A stretch of 64,000 nt of DNA. It comes from Aldehydirespirator sp965221185 (GTDB lineage Bacteria; Actinomycetota; Acidimicrobiia; Acidimicrobiales; Aldehydirespiratoraceae). The DNA lies in assembly GCA_965221185.1 (NCBI GenBank), contig OZ244866.1, positions 3,906,001 through 3,970,000 on the forward strand. The letters run 5' to 3'. Under the pieces are notes generated by a model. It was not told the origin of the DNA. It saw only the letters and a program-made list of their open reading frames with translations, and did no database searches. This document shows, one piece after another, positions 29,551-40,484 of this stretch. How positions within the stretch are numbered: the first letter of the stretch is position 1; the number at the start of each line of letters is the position of its first letter. The position numbers and the translations under genes are program-made.

Positions 29551-30912
29551 CTAGGCGGACGATGCCATGAGCGAGAACTCGTTCAGGACCCCGTCGAGCA
29601 CGAACTCCTCGTGGATGATCAATCTCCGGTCGTCGAAGGCCGTCTCAAGCTGCGGGTCCCACGAGGTCGGGCCGCAGTCGCCGGCGTCTCCGTCGAGCCT
29701 TACTCCGTTGTGTTCGGCCCTGCGGACCGCGTCCTCGTAGTCGCCAGCGGTCATCATCCACGGCTGGCAGCCCGAGTCATGCATGCGGCGGCAGATGGCG
29801 ATGCCGGCGGCGTCGAAGTCGCCGTGGTACCAGAGAGACGCTCCGCAGGTGCGCATCTGGCCCAGCAGGGTGGTGACTGTGGTGGCGGGATTGCCGTTGG
29901 TGGCAACCACGCAGCACTCCAGGTTTCGCTCGGAGGCCGCTTCAACGAGCCGTGGATTCTCGACTACGAGCACCTGCGTACCTTGCGGCACGATCACCGG
30001 ATCGCGTCGCAAAGCCAGCAGGCTTACGTGGAGAGGCAAGCCGCCCTCCGCCGCAGCGCGCAACAGCTCGGCGAGCACTGATCGGCCCGTTGCAGGGACA
30101 GCCCACACCAGCACCGGCGCGGACACTCGGTCCGCTTGGATACCGGCCGCCTCCCACAGCTCGCGTCCCGCCAGGTCTGCGCCGAGGCTGTAGCGCAGGG
30201 CGCGAGAAATGAAGGCGGCCAGCCTGGTGCCCGGATCCAGGGCGTGGGCCGAACCGAACAGCATGGCCGCCAACTCGGTGCGGCTCACGAACGGCGACGC
30301 GGCCAGGCTCGCGGGCTCGCTTCGGTCGGGGCGACCGTCGGGCCACGGGCCGAGGAAGTCGCTGGGGTCTGGGTCGCCGTCGGGACGCGGATCTGGGCGG
30401 GACTTCGGCGCCGCGTGTTGGTCCAGGTAGTCGAGCAGGCGACGCGCGTCGTGCACGAGCGTCTTGACTTCGTTGCCGTCGAGGCCACCGTGCAGTCCAG
30501 CGCCGATGAGGCCCTCGGCCCACTCGCGAGCCCACGGCTCCGGCCACGACTCTGCAGTGTCTCGCAGCGCCGCCCGGGCCGCAGCCGAGCGGGCCCGAAC
30601 GGTTCGTCGATGTGCGGCTTCCGCGGAGGGCGGGTGGCCCAGCCGGGTGAGAGCCTCGTTCAGGTTGTTGCCGATCCCACGCTCGACCAGTGCCGTCTCG
30701 AGACTGCTGAGGTCGAGGCGCTTGGAGACCTTGCCCAGCAGGGAGCGCAGCGTCAACTCGCTGGCCGGATCGAGGTCGGGCAGAGCGATCGCGCCGCGGC
30801 GCTGCGACCCGTGCCTGTCGAGGCGCGCGCGTACTTTGATCCACACCGGTTGCAGGCCTGCCTCCAGCAGCGACTGTGGGGCGTGTCCCGCACTGGTAGA
30901 GCGATGCGTCAT
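29551..30912 (-). CDS. jetD: Wadjet component JetD, TOPRIM nuclease
   Basis: This is a 453-residue protein of the DUF3323/DUF2399 (TIGR02679) type. The N-terminal helical half contains RGAIALPDLDPASELTLRSL and a Leu/Arg-rich arm. The C-terminal TOPRIM-like part shows LVVENPRLVE (catalytic Glu) and WYHGDFDAAGIAICRRM (acidic DxD pair). In characterised Wadjet systems JetD cleaves plasmid DNA after JetABC has extruded a loop around a small circle. I start at ATG 30912, with a GAGG site upstream; the frame runs on upstream without family-like sequence. A 67-base gap separates it from jetB. Confidence 0.85.
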   Translation of the reverse strand: MTHRSTSAGHAPQSLLEAGLQPVWIKVRARLDRHGSQRRGAIALPDLDPASELTLRSLLGKVSKRLDLSSLETALVERGIGNNLNEALTRLGHPPSAEAAHRRTVRARSAAARAALRDTAESWPEPWAREWAEGLIGAGLHGGLDGNEVKTLVHDARRLLDYLDQHAAPKSRPDPRPDGDPDPSDFLGPWPDGRPDRSEPASLAASPFVSRTELAAMLFGSAHALDPGTRLAAFISRALRYSLGADLAGRELWEAAGIQADRVSAPVLVWAVPATGRSVLAELLRAAAEGGLPLHVSLLALRRDPVIVPQGTQVLVVENPRLVEAASERNLECCVVATNGNPATTVTTLLGQMRTCGASLWYHGDFDAAGIAICRRMHDSGCQPWMMTAGDYEDAVRRAEHNGVRLDGDAGDCGPTSWDPQLETAFDDRRLIIHEEFVLDGVLNEFSLMASSA

Positions 30913-30979
30913 AGCAGCGACCTCGGCTCGACGGGCCCTTCGGCCGCCGCGGCATGCAGGCCTAGCTGCACGTGATGGG

Positions 30980-32137
30980 TCACAGCAGCGATCCCTGCTC
31001 GATGCGCACCTCCACCGCGTAGCGCCAGGCCGCCGGAAGGAGCTCGACAGACTCGCCGGAGACATGGACCAGGCGATGGTCCTGGAGAAGTTCGAAGACG
31101 TCGTCGGTGAGGCGCTCGTGATCGTCGGCGACCTGTGCCCAATGGCGGCTCTGAACGCGGTGGACCTCGGCCAGTTCGGCAACGGCGGCCACCGCGGCGC
31201 TGCGCTCCACGGGGTTTCGTTCGGCGGCGACGAGGCGGTCGATCAGCAGCAGAGCGGCCTGGCCGACGGTGCCGCCCGCGGGGAACCGGCTGTCGGTGAG
31301 GCCATTCTCGGGGTCGATGGCCGCGAGTCCCTCGGCTCGGGCCTCGATGCTCAGCCCGAACATCTCGTTGAAGATCCGTGTTTCCTCGCCGAGCCGTCTC
31401 CGCAGTTCGGCCCACTCGCTGTCGGTGAGGTCGCTGCGGTACACCACAGGCTCCTCTAGCAGCAGCGAGCGCATCCAGGGTCTCGATGCTGTCCTCTGCT
31501 CGGAGCGGTCGAGCAGCTGCTCGGGCGTCTCGGCGCGTGCCAGCACCGGCAGGGCCAGCAACGCCACCCGGTCGGGCCGGACCCTCAGCACTGCGTCGGC
31601 GGAACCGTCGGAGGCGTAGCTGTCGATGTGGGCGTGCATCTCGGTGGCTGCCCCGCAGGCGATCATCCATCGCAGCGCGGTCACTAGGGCCCGCCGGTCG
31701 GACGGTTCCTCGCTCAGCGCCACTCCAGCCTCGGCCGCAGCGGAGCGGATCTCCTCGATCAGGTCGCGCAGACTGATTGTGTCGGGCCCCGCCGCCACCG
31801 CGGCCAGCGCCAGCGCCAGCATCGTGTACTCGCGTTGGGAGAAGGGCCGTCGGGTGGCCCCCACCGTGCGCAGAGGGCGTCTAGTTGCGACCATCGACGA
31901 CTTGAACAACCGGGCGGTGTCGGCCCCGACTTGGAGCCGGTAGCCGAATCGTTGGGTGAACCACCGGTCGAGCTGCGGCTCGTGTCTGCGTATCAGACGG
32001 AACATCTCCAGGTCCTGCTCGGCCGCGACTATTGGATGTTCCACGAGGTGGCGGGCCGCACCCCGCAGGTCGAGCGCAATCTCGGGGCGGGGCTCGTCTG
32101 AGTCGCGTGTGTGCCCACGGGGTTCGTCTACCGCCAT
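30980..32137 (-). CDS. jetB: Wadjet component JetB (DUF2398/TIGR02678)
   Basis: This 385-residue protein is a winged-helix subunit of the MukE-like class. It opens with ALDLRGAARHLVEHPIVAAE and carries FTQRFGYRLQVGADTARLFK and RRPLRTVGATRRPFSQREY, typical of the TIGR02678 family. It bridges the kleisin JetA and the SMC-like JetC. Its ATG shares one base with the jetA stop (TGATG), so the two are translationally coupled. Confidence 0.85.
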   Translation of the reverse strand: MAVDEPRGHTRDSDEPRPEIALDLRGAARHLVEHPIVAAEQDLEMFRLIRRHEPQLDRWFTQRFGYRLQVGADTARLFKSSMVATRRPLRTVGATRRPFSQREYTMLALALAAVAAGPDTISLRDLIEEIRSAAAEAGVALSEEPSDRRALVTALRWMIACGAATEMHAHIDSYASDGSADAVLRVRPDRVALLALPVLARAETPEQLLDRSEQRTASRPWMRSLLLEEPVVYRSDLTDSEWAELRRRLGEETRIFNEMFGLSIEARAEGLAAIDPENGLTDSRFPAGGTVGQAALLLIDRLVAAERNPVERSAAVAAVAELAEVHRVQSRHWAQVADDHERLTDDVFELLQDHRLVHVSGESVELLPAAWRYAVEVRIEQGSLL

Positions 32138-33741
32138 CAGGACCTCATCAGCTCGGTCGGTTCAGCCGCGACCGTGATCATCAGGCCGTTCATCGCCAGC
32201 CGGCCCTCTGGAGATTCCACCACCGTGCGGGCTCCGGGCACGCGACGTACCTCGCAGCAGACGCCGGCATCGGCCACGCGGCGCCCCGGCGCGCCGGGCC
32301 GGGCGCTGTAGCTCGACCTGCCGACGAGGTCGCGCAGCATCACAAAGCATTCCTGAGACAGCCTCGCGCCGTCGATCCTGCCCGCCTCGTCGGCGTAGGA
32401 CAGCAACTCTGCGGCGGTGCGTTCCCTGGCCACACGCTCCAGCTCCCGACGGCGCTTCAGCAGCTCGAGCTCTGGGCCTCGATCACGCATCGGCGAGGCG
32501 GAGCCCCGCGTCGAGGTGTCGCCCCGTATTCGTAGCGATACCGGCACGGTCGCACGGGGCGCGTCCTGCCACGGGGTCACGGTGGGTTCGGGGTCGTCCG
32601 CGTCCGAAGACAACGTTCCGAGGCGGCGGCATGATCCGAGCCCGAAGGCGGCGGCCGCGATCAGGTGGGCCTGCTCGACTGTGGGGGACTGGTCGAAGAA
32701 CCCGGCCAGCCGTACGAAGTCTGAGCGCCTCGACGACATGCCCGTGCCCAGGCGGGCCAGCCGGCTGACGTTGGTGGTGAGGGTTCGCACCGCGGCCAGC
32801 GCTTGTCGCGTGTGCTGGTCGAGGCGTGAGGGCCGACCCGGGGCTCGGACGAACCAGGCCGCGAGGTGCTGCCAATCCTGCCCGTCGGTGCCCTTCGGCC
32901 GGCGGACCGCCACCGTGTCGCTCAGGCCAGCCTCCTCGACCCGTGCCGCCAGCCCGGACTGCAGCGCCGGCAGCAGGTCGTCGATACGGGCCAGCACACG
33001 TTCGAGGCTGCGTCCGATGGGTCCGGCCATGCGCTCGATCTCGGTCAGCTGCTCGCTCACGTAGTCCACGAGCACGCTGGCGAACACATGGACCTCGTCG
33101 GGGGTGAGGTCGTAGCGGTTCTGCCATTCGTTGAGTTGGACGAAGAACTGCGTCAGTTCGGTGGTAAAGCGGTCGTGGATGTCGAAGACGGTGCGCACCG
33201 CGTCGGCGAGGCTGCTGGACTGATCCGGTGTTGGGTCCGCCGCGGAGGCGGTGTGCGCGAGCACGGCCCCCAGTGCCCGCTGCAGGTCGCCGAGGCGGGC
33301 GGCCTGCACGTCGCCTATCTCATCGGTCGCGGCCAGTATCCGCTCGACTACGTCGAATACCTCCTGGCCGGTGCGAGTGATGAGGTAGCGGTGTCGACGC
33401 CGGTAGTAGTCGTCCAGGCTGGTCGGGTTGCCCACCGACGACGAGACTGTGAGGTTGCCCCAGCGGCGCAGGCTCTCCAAACGATCCCTCATGGTGTCCA
33501 CCTCGATGAGCGTGCGCTCCGCCACGTCGTCTGGAGTGAACTCGGCGAAGAACGTGTCGGCGAAGACCCGCAGGATCGCTCGGTACTCCTGCCACTCGTC
33601 GCCGCCGAGGTACCGGAACAGCAGCCGCGCCCCATCAAGTTCGGTCGAGGCCGCGTGTGTCCGGCTTGCCGTCGCCTCGTCTGTGCTGTTGGCGCCAGCG
33701 GGGGCCGAGCGCCCGGACTCGGTGCCGTTCGTCGCCGTCAC
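32137..33741 (-). CDS. jetA: Wadjet component JetA (DUF2397/TIGR02677), kleisin-like
   Basis: This is a 534-residue protein. GTG 33741 overlaps the jetC stop as GTGA. After a low-complexity start come LFRYLGGDEWQEYRAILRVF, DTFFAEFTPDDVAERTL and DDYYRRRHRYLITRTGQEVF, which mark DUF2397. A long helical middle (about 150-330) contains FVQLNEWQNRYDLTPDEVHV. In Wadjet, JetA is the MukF-like kleisin that closes the SMC ring. A basic ELELLKRRRELERVARERTA helix lies near residue 440. Confidence 0.85.
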   Translation of the reverse strand: MTATNGTESGRSAPAGANSTDEATASRTHAASTELDGARLLFRYLGGDEWQEYRAILRVFADTFFAEFTPDDVAERTLIEVDTMRDRLESLRRWGNLTVSSSVGNPTSLDDYYRRRHRYLITRTGQEVFDVVERILAATDEIGDVQAARLGDLQRALGAVLAHTASAADPTPDQSSSLADAVRTVFDIHDRFTTELTQFFVQLNEWQNRYDLTPDEVHVFASVLVDYVSEQLTEIERMAGPIGRSLERVLARIDDLLPALQSGLAARVEEAGLSDTVAVRRPKGTDGQDWQHLAAWFVRAPGRPSRLDQHTRQALAAVRTLTTNVSRLARLGTGMSSRRSDFVRLAGFFDQSPTVEQAHLIAAAAFGLGSCRRLGTLSSDADDPEPTVTPWQDAPRATVPVSLRIRGDTSTRGSASPMRDRGPELELLKRRRELERVARERTAAELLSYADEAGRIDGARLSQECFVMLRDLVGRSSYSARPGAPGRRVADAGVCCEVRRVPGARTVVESPEGRLAMNGLMITVAAEPTELMRS

Positions 33742-36700
33742 GTCCCGCCCTCGTGGCTCAGCGTGGTGCCGTCCCATTCGTAGTGCTCGAGCAGGATGGT
33801 GCTGAGGGTCGCGTCGCGGATCACCTCGGTCACGGCCAGCTCGGGCACGGTGGCGTGGGTTCCCCAAAGCCGCTCGCTGGTGGCGATGAAGTCCAAGTCG
33901 AGGTCGACCAGCAGGCCGAACAGCGCGGCGTGGTTGTCCTCCGAGACCTTGGCGAACGCGTCGTCCAGCAGCACGAAGCGGGCAATGCCGGGCTGCTCGT
34001 CGCCTGGGGCGGCCTGCCGCTCAGCGAGCGCATCGCAGGACGCGGCCACAGCCGCGAACAACGGCAGGTAGGAGACCAGCTTTTTCTCGCCCTCCGACAG
34101 CGGCGTCGACCGGCTCAGCCTGGACTCGTCGCTGCCCCGGCGCACCATCACCGCCATGTCGTGCCACTGCCTGTAGTCGAGCGTCTCGGCGATCAACTGC
34201 CGGTAGGAGAGTTCGGGCTGCTCGGCCCTGGCGTCATCGAGCCGGCTCGACAGCGCCCGGCGCAGTTCGCCGGTTTCGTCGCCGGAGCGGACGTCGGGCT
34301 TCTTGGCCAGCAGTTCCACCATGCGCTCTGTCGCTTCGTCGAGCTCGCGCGAGCGTCGCCACCTCAGGCGCACACCCACCCGGTGCGCGGTGGCGACCGC
34401 GCCGAGCCGCCCGTTCATGTGTTTGACGAGGCGCTCGGCTTCGAAGATCTTCTCGGCGATTTCCTTCGCGATCATGCCCTGCAGCAGCTGGCGCAGGGCG
34501 TCGTCCTGCTTGCGGTTGAGCAGACCGGCCACCCACTGGTGCTGCTGGGCCACCGCCAGCACCGATTCCGCCAGCGTCGCCCGGCCCGATGGGCCGGTCA
34601 CCTCGACGAACAGCGGCTGGGCGGGATCGGGCTGGAGGGCCTCGGCGTCCCACCCCGCCCCGAGCGCATCCCGCCTCTGCAGCAGCGACTGGCGCACGCT
34701 GTCGGGCCTCACGTCGGGCGTCTCGGCCCGGGCGGCGCGTCGACCCGAGTCTCGGTGGTCGTCGAAGACCGCGAGTAGCTGCTCGAGCGCTTCAAACATC
34801 TCGCGCAGCCCCTCCGATCCTGCCGCCCGTGCGACTATGGGGCCGTCGCCGACATCGGCAGAGCCAGGGGAGGGCGGGTCTGTAGCGCTGGTGTCGGCGT
34901 CAGTGAGGTCCGCGCGACCAGTGTCGGCAGTGCCGCTGGCGGCCGCGTTGTCGCCACCGCTGGCGCCGCCGGCATGGGCGGAGCCAGCTCGGATGGTGTC
35001 CAGGTAGCCCGGTGTCGCCAAGGCCTCGTCGAGCGCGACTCGGGTTGCCTCGCACGCCTGCTCGGCCCGCCTCGCGTTTGCAGCGGCCGCCTTAGCCGCA
35101 GCCTCGGCCTCGGCCTTGTGCTCCAAGGCCCGGCGTAGCTCCTTGCGTGTTTCGGGCGCCCGGGCTTCCAGGCCCGCCAGATCGGCGCGGCACCGGTCTC
35201 GGGCTGCGATCACGTCGGCGTACTCGGCCCCGATGCTGTCCTCCAGGGTGGCGAGGCTGGCAAGCTCGTCAGCGTGCTTCGATTCCACGCGGCGACGTTC
35301 GGCTTGCTCCTTGACGAGTGTCCCGGCCGCGGTGCGCCAGCGGTCGCATGCTCGCCTCCACGCCTGGACCGACCGGGAGAGGGTCTCGACGCGGGACCGG
35401 CACCGCTGCAGCGCGGCGTCGGCCTCCGCCAGGTCGCGCGCGAAGACGCCGAGCCCAGGGCGATCCCTGGGTAGCGTCAGACTCGTTGCGGTGCGGTGCA
35501 GGGCGTCGGACATCTTGCTGAGGATCCGTTCCGCGTCGGCCTCAGCCCTAGCGGCCTCGTCACGCCGGACCGTGGCCTCGTCGAGGGCGGCCGCATCCGT
35601 CTCCACCCGTGCCTGCGCGCCGAGGATCGCCGCGGTGGCGGGCAAGCTGTCGCGCTGGAGGTGCGCCTCGTTGTGGGCCTCTCGGCTGCGTTCGAGTTCC
35701 TCGCGACTGCGCCGAACTGCGCTCGACGTTTCGTGCAGGCGATGCCGTGCTTCGGCTTGAGCCTTGTCGAGGGCGGCGTGCCGGGCCGCCGCTCCGATGT
35801 GCTCTGGTTGATCCTTGTGATGGCGTCCGCGCAGTGATCCGACCCGGAATTCGCCATCGACGGTGGCGAGCGTGGCCGCGGCCGAAGCGGGATCGCAGGA
35901 GATCGACTCCAGCAGTTTCTGGACCGAGCCCTCGTCTACTAGCCCCGCGTGCCGCTGGGGCACTGTGACGGTGAGGAGGTCGCTCAGCGGGTTGGCAGCG
36001 CCCTGCGATGCGATCGCCACCAGTTCGCCACTCTCCAGCTCGAAGGCTCCGTCGGCCAGCCGGGCCGACAGCAGCCCCGACGACTCCATGGCCGCCTCCA
36101 GCCCGGCTCGGTGCGACTCCTGAAGGCCGGGAGCGAAGTCGATCAGATCTGCGAGGCACCAGTCGCTCTCGCGCTGCCAGGACAGACGGGGAGGCTCGGG
36201 CTCCGCCCGGCGTTCCAGCTCGTCGACGAGCGTTTGCGCCTCCTGCTCGGCCTGCTGCTCGTCCGTCAACCTGGCCTCCACTGCGACCACTGCGCTCCGC
36301 CAATGGTCCACGAGGACCTCGGCCTCGGCGTGAAGGCGGGTCCGCAGCGTGTCCGGGTCGGCGGGCGCCGCGCCCTCAGCAAGGGGCCTGTACGTGACCT
36401 GAGCGGCTGCACCGGGAGCGTCGAGGCCTGCCGATGTCAGCAATTGAGCGGTCCTTGCGGCCCAGCTTTGAACCTGTTGGTGCCATTCGCTCCTCGCTGC
36501 CGCCAGCCGCCGAGTGCGCTCGGTCAGCCGCTTCGCAGCGTGCTCGGCGGATCCGGCCGCCTGCTTGTGCGCCGCCGCTGCGTGGTCGAGCCCTTGTGTT
36601 GCGGCCCGCTCGGCTTCCAGAGCCATCTGCACCTGCTCAACGTCGGAGCGACGCCGGCCGACGGCGGAGACCGCGGCCGCCAACCCACGGTCGATACCGG

Positions 36701-38102
36701 ACAGATCGAGGGCCGCGGGCTCCGACGGCTTCAGGGCCCCCGGGCCGGTCTGGGCCGGACCAGCAGGAACCTCATTCGGGTGCTCGTCCGCTTCGGGCCA
36801 GGGCGCGGTCGCCGTGGTCGGGCCGGCCGCTCCTGTCTCCGCGCCCGCGATGTCGCTCTCGGGCACCGTGACCGGGCCCGGTGGTCGCCGATCCAGGCGA
36901 CAGCGGCTCCCCAGATCACCGGCCGCCGCCAATTCGGCGTTGAGCGTGTCCCGGTCGTTGAGGCTCGTGCGCCGGGTCCGATCGAGCTCTCGGGCGTCCT
37001 CGCCCGCACGCTGCCCGGCGTCGGCGACCCGCGTCGCCGCCGTCTCGCACTGTTTGGCCAGGTCGAGCACGAGTTCTCGGAGGCCTTCGAGCTGCTGGCC
37101 TCGCTGGTAGGCCTGGGACTTCTCAAGCGCCTCGATCTCTCGCCGCAGCCGTCGCTGTTCGGCCTCGAGGGCCTCGATCTCGCGGTCGAGCCGGGCCAGT
37201 TCGTCGGACGCGGCTGCGGCGGCTTGCTTTCTGCTCTGCTCGGCGCGGGCGCAGTCGCGGCGCGCCCTGAGGCGCTGCCGGCCGTCGGCCACTCGGCGGC
37301 GCAGATCGCTCACGCAGTAGGACCGGTAGACGTCGAGCAGGCCGCGCGCCGCGTCGAGCGTCTTGGCTAGGTCGGCGACGCTTCGGCGGTGCTCGTCGAG
37401 GTCGTCGAGAGGCTGGGCCGCTTCGGCGAGAGCCTGCTCGGACACATGCGGCAGCGCATCCACCAGGTAGTCCCTGAGTTCCAAGTCGACGCGGTCGCCG
37501 ACCCGGGGGCTGCGCACCTTGTTGATCAGACGGATGTGCTGATCGATGGACGCCCCGCCGAAGAGCCGCTGCTCCAAGGCCCGCCGGTAGTCGCGGCGCC
37601 GCGCTCGGCCGAACACCTCGTCGCCGTCGAGTTCCGCCCTGAGCGCTTCCGACGAGAGCGCTGTGCCGCCCGCCACTAGGTCCAGGCCGATTCCGGGCCG
37701 CTTCGTCGTGATGAACCACCATGTGTTGACGTTGTCGGCCTGCCGGTTGGCCTTGATGCCGCAGCCGCAGACCAGGAATTCGTCTGCCCGCCGAAACTCG
37801 ATCCACAGGTAGCCGACGGGCTGGGCATCGTGCCGTCCGTTGAGCATCCAGGACTTCAGGATCCCGCTCTGGTCGCCCGCGGCGTCGATGCGGCCCTCGC
37901 GGGTGGTCAGCAAGAACGGCAGCAGCATGTTCATCGCCGTCGACTTGCCCGAGCCGTTGACGCCGCGCAGCAGCAGCCGGCCACCCTTGAAGTGCAGTAC
38001 CTCGTTGCCGTACTGGTAGATGTTGACGATCCCGGCCCGGTTAAGGCGCCACCGGCAGGCAATGTCGGCCTCTTCCGGAGTCCGGCCTGCAACCTGCGCC
38101 AT
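33738..38102 (-). CDS. jetC: Wadjet component JetC, SMC-like ATPase
   Basis: This is a 1454-residue SMC/MukB-like ATPase (TIGR02680). Walker A is GVNGSGKS (47-54). Very long Arg/Glu/Ala coiled coils flank a central hinge-like region. The signature is LSEGEKK (about 1335) and Walker B is FVLLDDAF (about 1376-1383). It drives loop extrusion that senses circular plasmids. Acidic, Gly/Pro/Ala-rich inserts interrupt the coils (about residues 425-475 and 1080-1130). ATG 38102 (MAQVAGRTPE) is chosen; an adjacent GTG is the alternative. It is the first gene of the operon. Confidence 0.9.
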   Translation of the reverse strand: MAQVAGRTPEEADIACRWRLNRAGIVNIYQYGNEVLHFKGGRLLLRGVNGSGKSTAMNMLLPFLLTTREGRIDAAGDQSGILKSWMLNGRHDAQPVGYLWIEFRRADEFLVCGCGIKANRQADNVNTWWFITTKRPGIGLDLVAGGTALSSEALRAELDGDEVFGRARRRDYRRALEQRLFGGASIDQHIRLINKVRSPRVGDRVDLELRDYLVDALPHVSEQALAEAAQPLDDLDEHRRSVADLAKTLDAARGLLDVYRSYCVSDLRRRVADGRQRLRARRDCARAEQSRKQAAAAASDELARLDREIEALEAEQRRLRREIEALEKSQAYQRGQQLEGLRELVLDLAKQCETAATRVADAGQRAGEDARELDRTRRTSLNDRDTLNAELAAAGDLGSRCRLDRRPPGPVTVPESDIAGAETGAAGPTTATAPWPEADEHPNEVPAGPAQTGPGALKPSEPAALDLSGIDRGLAAAVSAVGRRRSDVEQVQMALEAERAATQGLDHAAAAHKQAAGSAEHAAKRLTERTRRLAAARSEWHQQVQSWAARTAQLLTSAGLDAPGAAAQVTYRPLAEGAAPADPDTLRTRLHAEAEVLVDHWRSAVVAVEARLTDEQQAEQEAQTLVDELERRAEPEPPRLSWQRESDWCLADLIDFAPGLQESHRAGLEAAMESSGLLSARLADGAFELESGELVAIASQGAANPLSDLLTVTVPQRHAGLVDEGSVQKLLESISCDPASAAATLATVDGEFRVGSLRGRHHKDQPEHIGAAARHAALDKAQAEARHRLHETSSAVRRSREELERSREAHNEAHLQRDSLPATAAILGAQARVETDAAALDEATVRRDEAARAEADAERILSKMSDALHRTATSLTLPRDRPGLGVFARDLAEADAALQRCRSRVETLSRSVQAWRRACDRWRTAAGTLVKEQAERRRVESKHADELASLATLEDSIGAEYADVIAARDRCRADLAGLEARAPETRKELRRALEHKAEAEAAAKAAAANARRAEQACEATRVALDEALATPGYLDTIRAGSAHAGGASGGDNAAASGTADTGRADLTDADTSATDPPSPGSADVGDGPIVARAAGSEGLREMFEALEQLLAVFDDHRDSGRRAARAETPDVRPDSVRQSLLQRRDALGAGWDAEALQPDPAQPLFVEVTGPSGRATLAESVLAVAQQHQWVAGLLNRKQDDALRQLLQGMIAKEIAEKIFEAERLVKHMNGRLGAVATAHRVGVRLRWRRSRELDEATERMVELLAKKPDVRSGDETGELRRALSSRLDDARAEQPELSYRQLIAETLDYRQWHDMAVMVRRGSDESRLSRSTPLSEGEKKLVSYLPLFAAVAASCDALAERQAAPGDEQPGIARFVLLDDAFAKVSEDNHAALFGLLVDLDLDFIATSERLWGTHATVPELAVTEVIRDATLSTILLEHYEWDGTTLSHEGGT

Positions 38103-38276
38103 CACGGCGGGGGAACGTATCGCACAACTGCGACATCGCCTAGAGCGACAGATCCAAATGCTGCGCGAGAGCAAGAGTCCGGTGGGACCTTCCGCAGGGG
38201 TTGGTGCTCAAACGGGTCCGGGATTTACCCGACCTCTCCGCAGGACATGGGTAATGCGCTAGCCCCCGAGCGGGCG

Positions 38277-38567
38277 CTACGCGAGAGCGCGTTCGGATCT
38301 TGGTCCGGCGAGCGCGTCCATGCTGTCGCGGACATCGACGACCTGAACGCCAGTGACGGTAGTTACGTCCCGTATCGCCGACTGGATCGCATCCCATCGA
38401 GTCGGGGCACTACGGTCGAACTCGACGGTGCGGTGGCCGATGCTGGCGTCGGTGCATCCTGCCGCGTACAGCGCTTCAAGGACATCGTTGTCAAGCAGGT
38501 CACGGCCTTCGGTGAACAACACCAGGTGATGCACCTGGTTCTCTCGTTGGGAGGACGCTCTGGTCAT
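38277..38567 (-). CDS. Small alpha/beta protein, probably a shortened family member
   Basis: The protein is 96 residues from ATG 38567. The pattern HHLVLFTEGRDLLDNDVLEA, LYAAGCTDASIGH, VEFDRSA and AIQSAIRDVTT resembles actinobacterial proteins in which this alpha/beta part precedes a helix-turn-helix. That HTH is absent here, so the gene may be truncated or a natural short form. It ends 174 bases upstream of jetC on the same strand and could regulate it, but this is speculation. Confidence 0.6.
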   Translation of the reverse strand: MTRASSQRENQVHHLVLFTEGRDLLDNDVLEALYAAGCTDASIGHRTVEFDRSAPTRWDAIQSAIRDVTTVTGVQVVDVRDSMDALAGPRSERALA

Positions 38568-38700
38568 GTCGCTTCGCCGAGTCTCTGGCATCTCCTGATG
38601 CGCTGACGAAGTCTACGCGCCTCGTCGCCGCCGCTGCGGGGCGTGCCCGATATCGACGTAGCGCCTTCCATCGCTAGACCCTCCGGTAGCCTTCGGGGTC

Positions 38701-40253
<1,553 letters not shown>

Positions 40254-40257
<4 letters not shown>

Positions 40258-40484
40258 CCGCCGCCGCCACGGCCGCCGCAGCGCTACTGGGCGGCCAGGA
40301 GATCGTGTCCATCACCCCGCAGCCGACCGACGCCGAGCGGGCCGCGATCGTCGCTGCGGTCGAGGTCCTCCAAGCCGAGATCTGGCCGCATCTGAGAGCA
40401 GCGGCCGCGCCCGCACCCTCGCCCCGCTGGCGCTACGCCGACCGGGCCTGGAAGCGCAGGGACCGCTACGGCGGCTGGGCCTGA
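40254..40484 (+). CDS. pccE: Acyl-CoA carboxylase epsilon subunit
   Basis: This is a 76-residue protein. GTG 40254 overlaps the pccB stop (GTGA). The pattern QPTDAERAAIVAAVEVLQAE followed by a basic WRYADRAWKRRDRYGG tail is that of the small epsilon subunits of actinobacterial acyl-CoA carboxylases, which bind and stabilise the alpha-beta core. Its 3' end overlaps the convergent aat gene by 19 bases. Confidence 0.85.
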
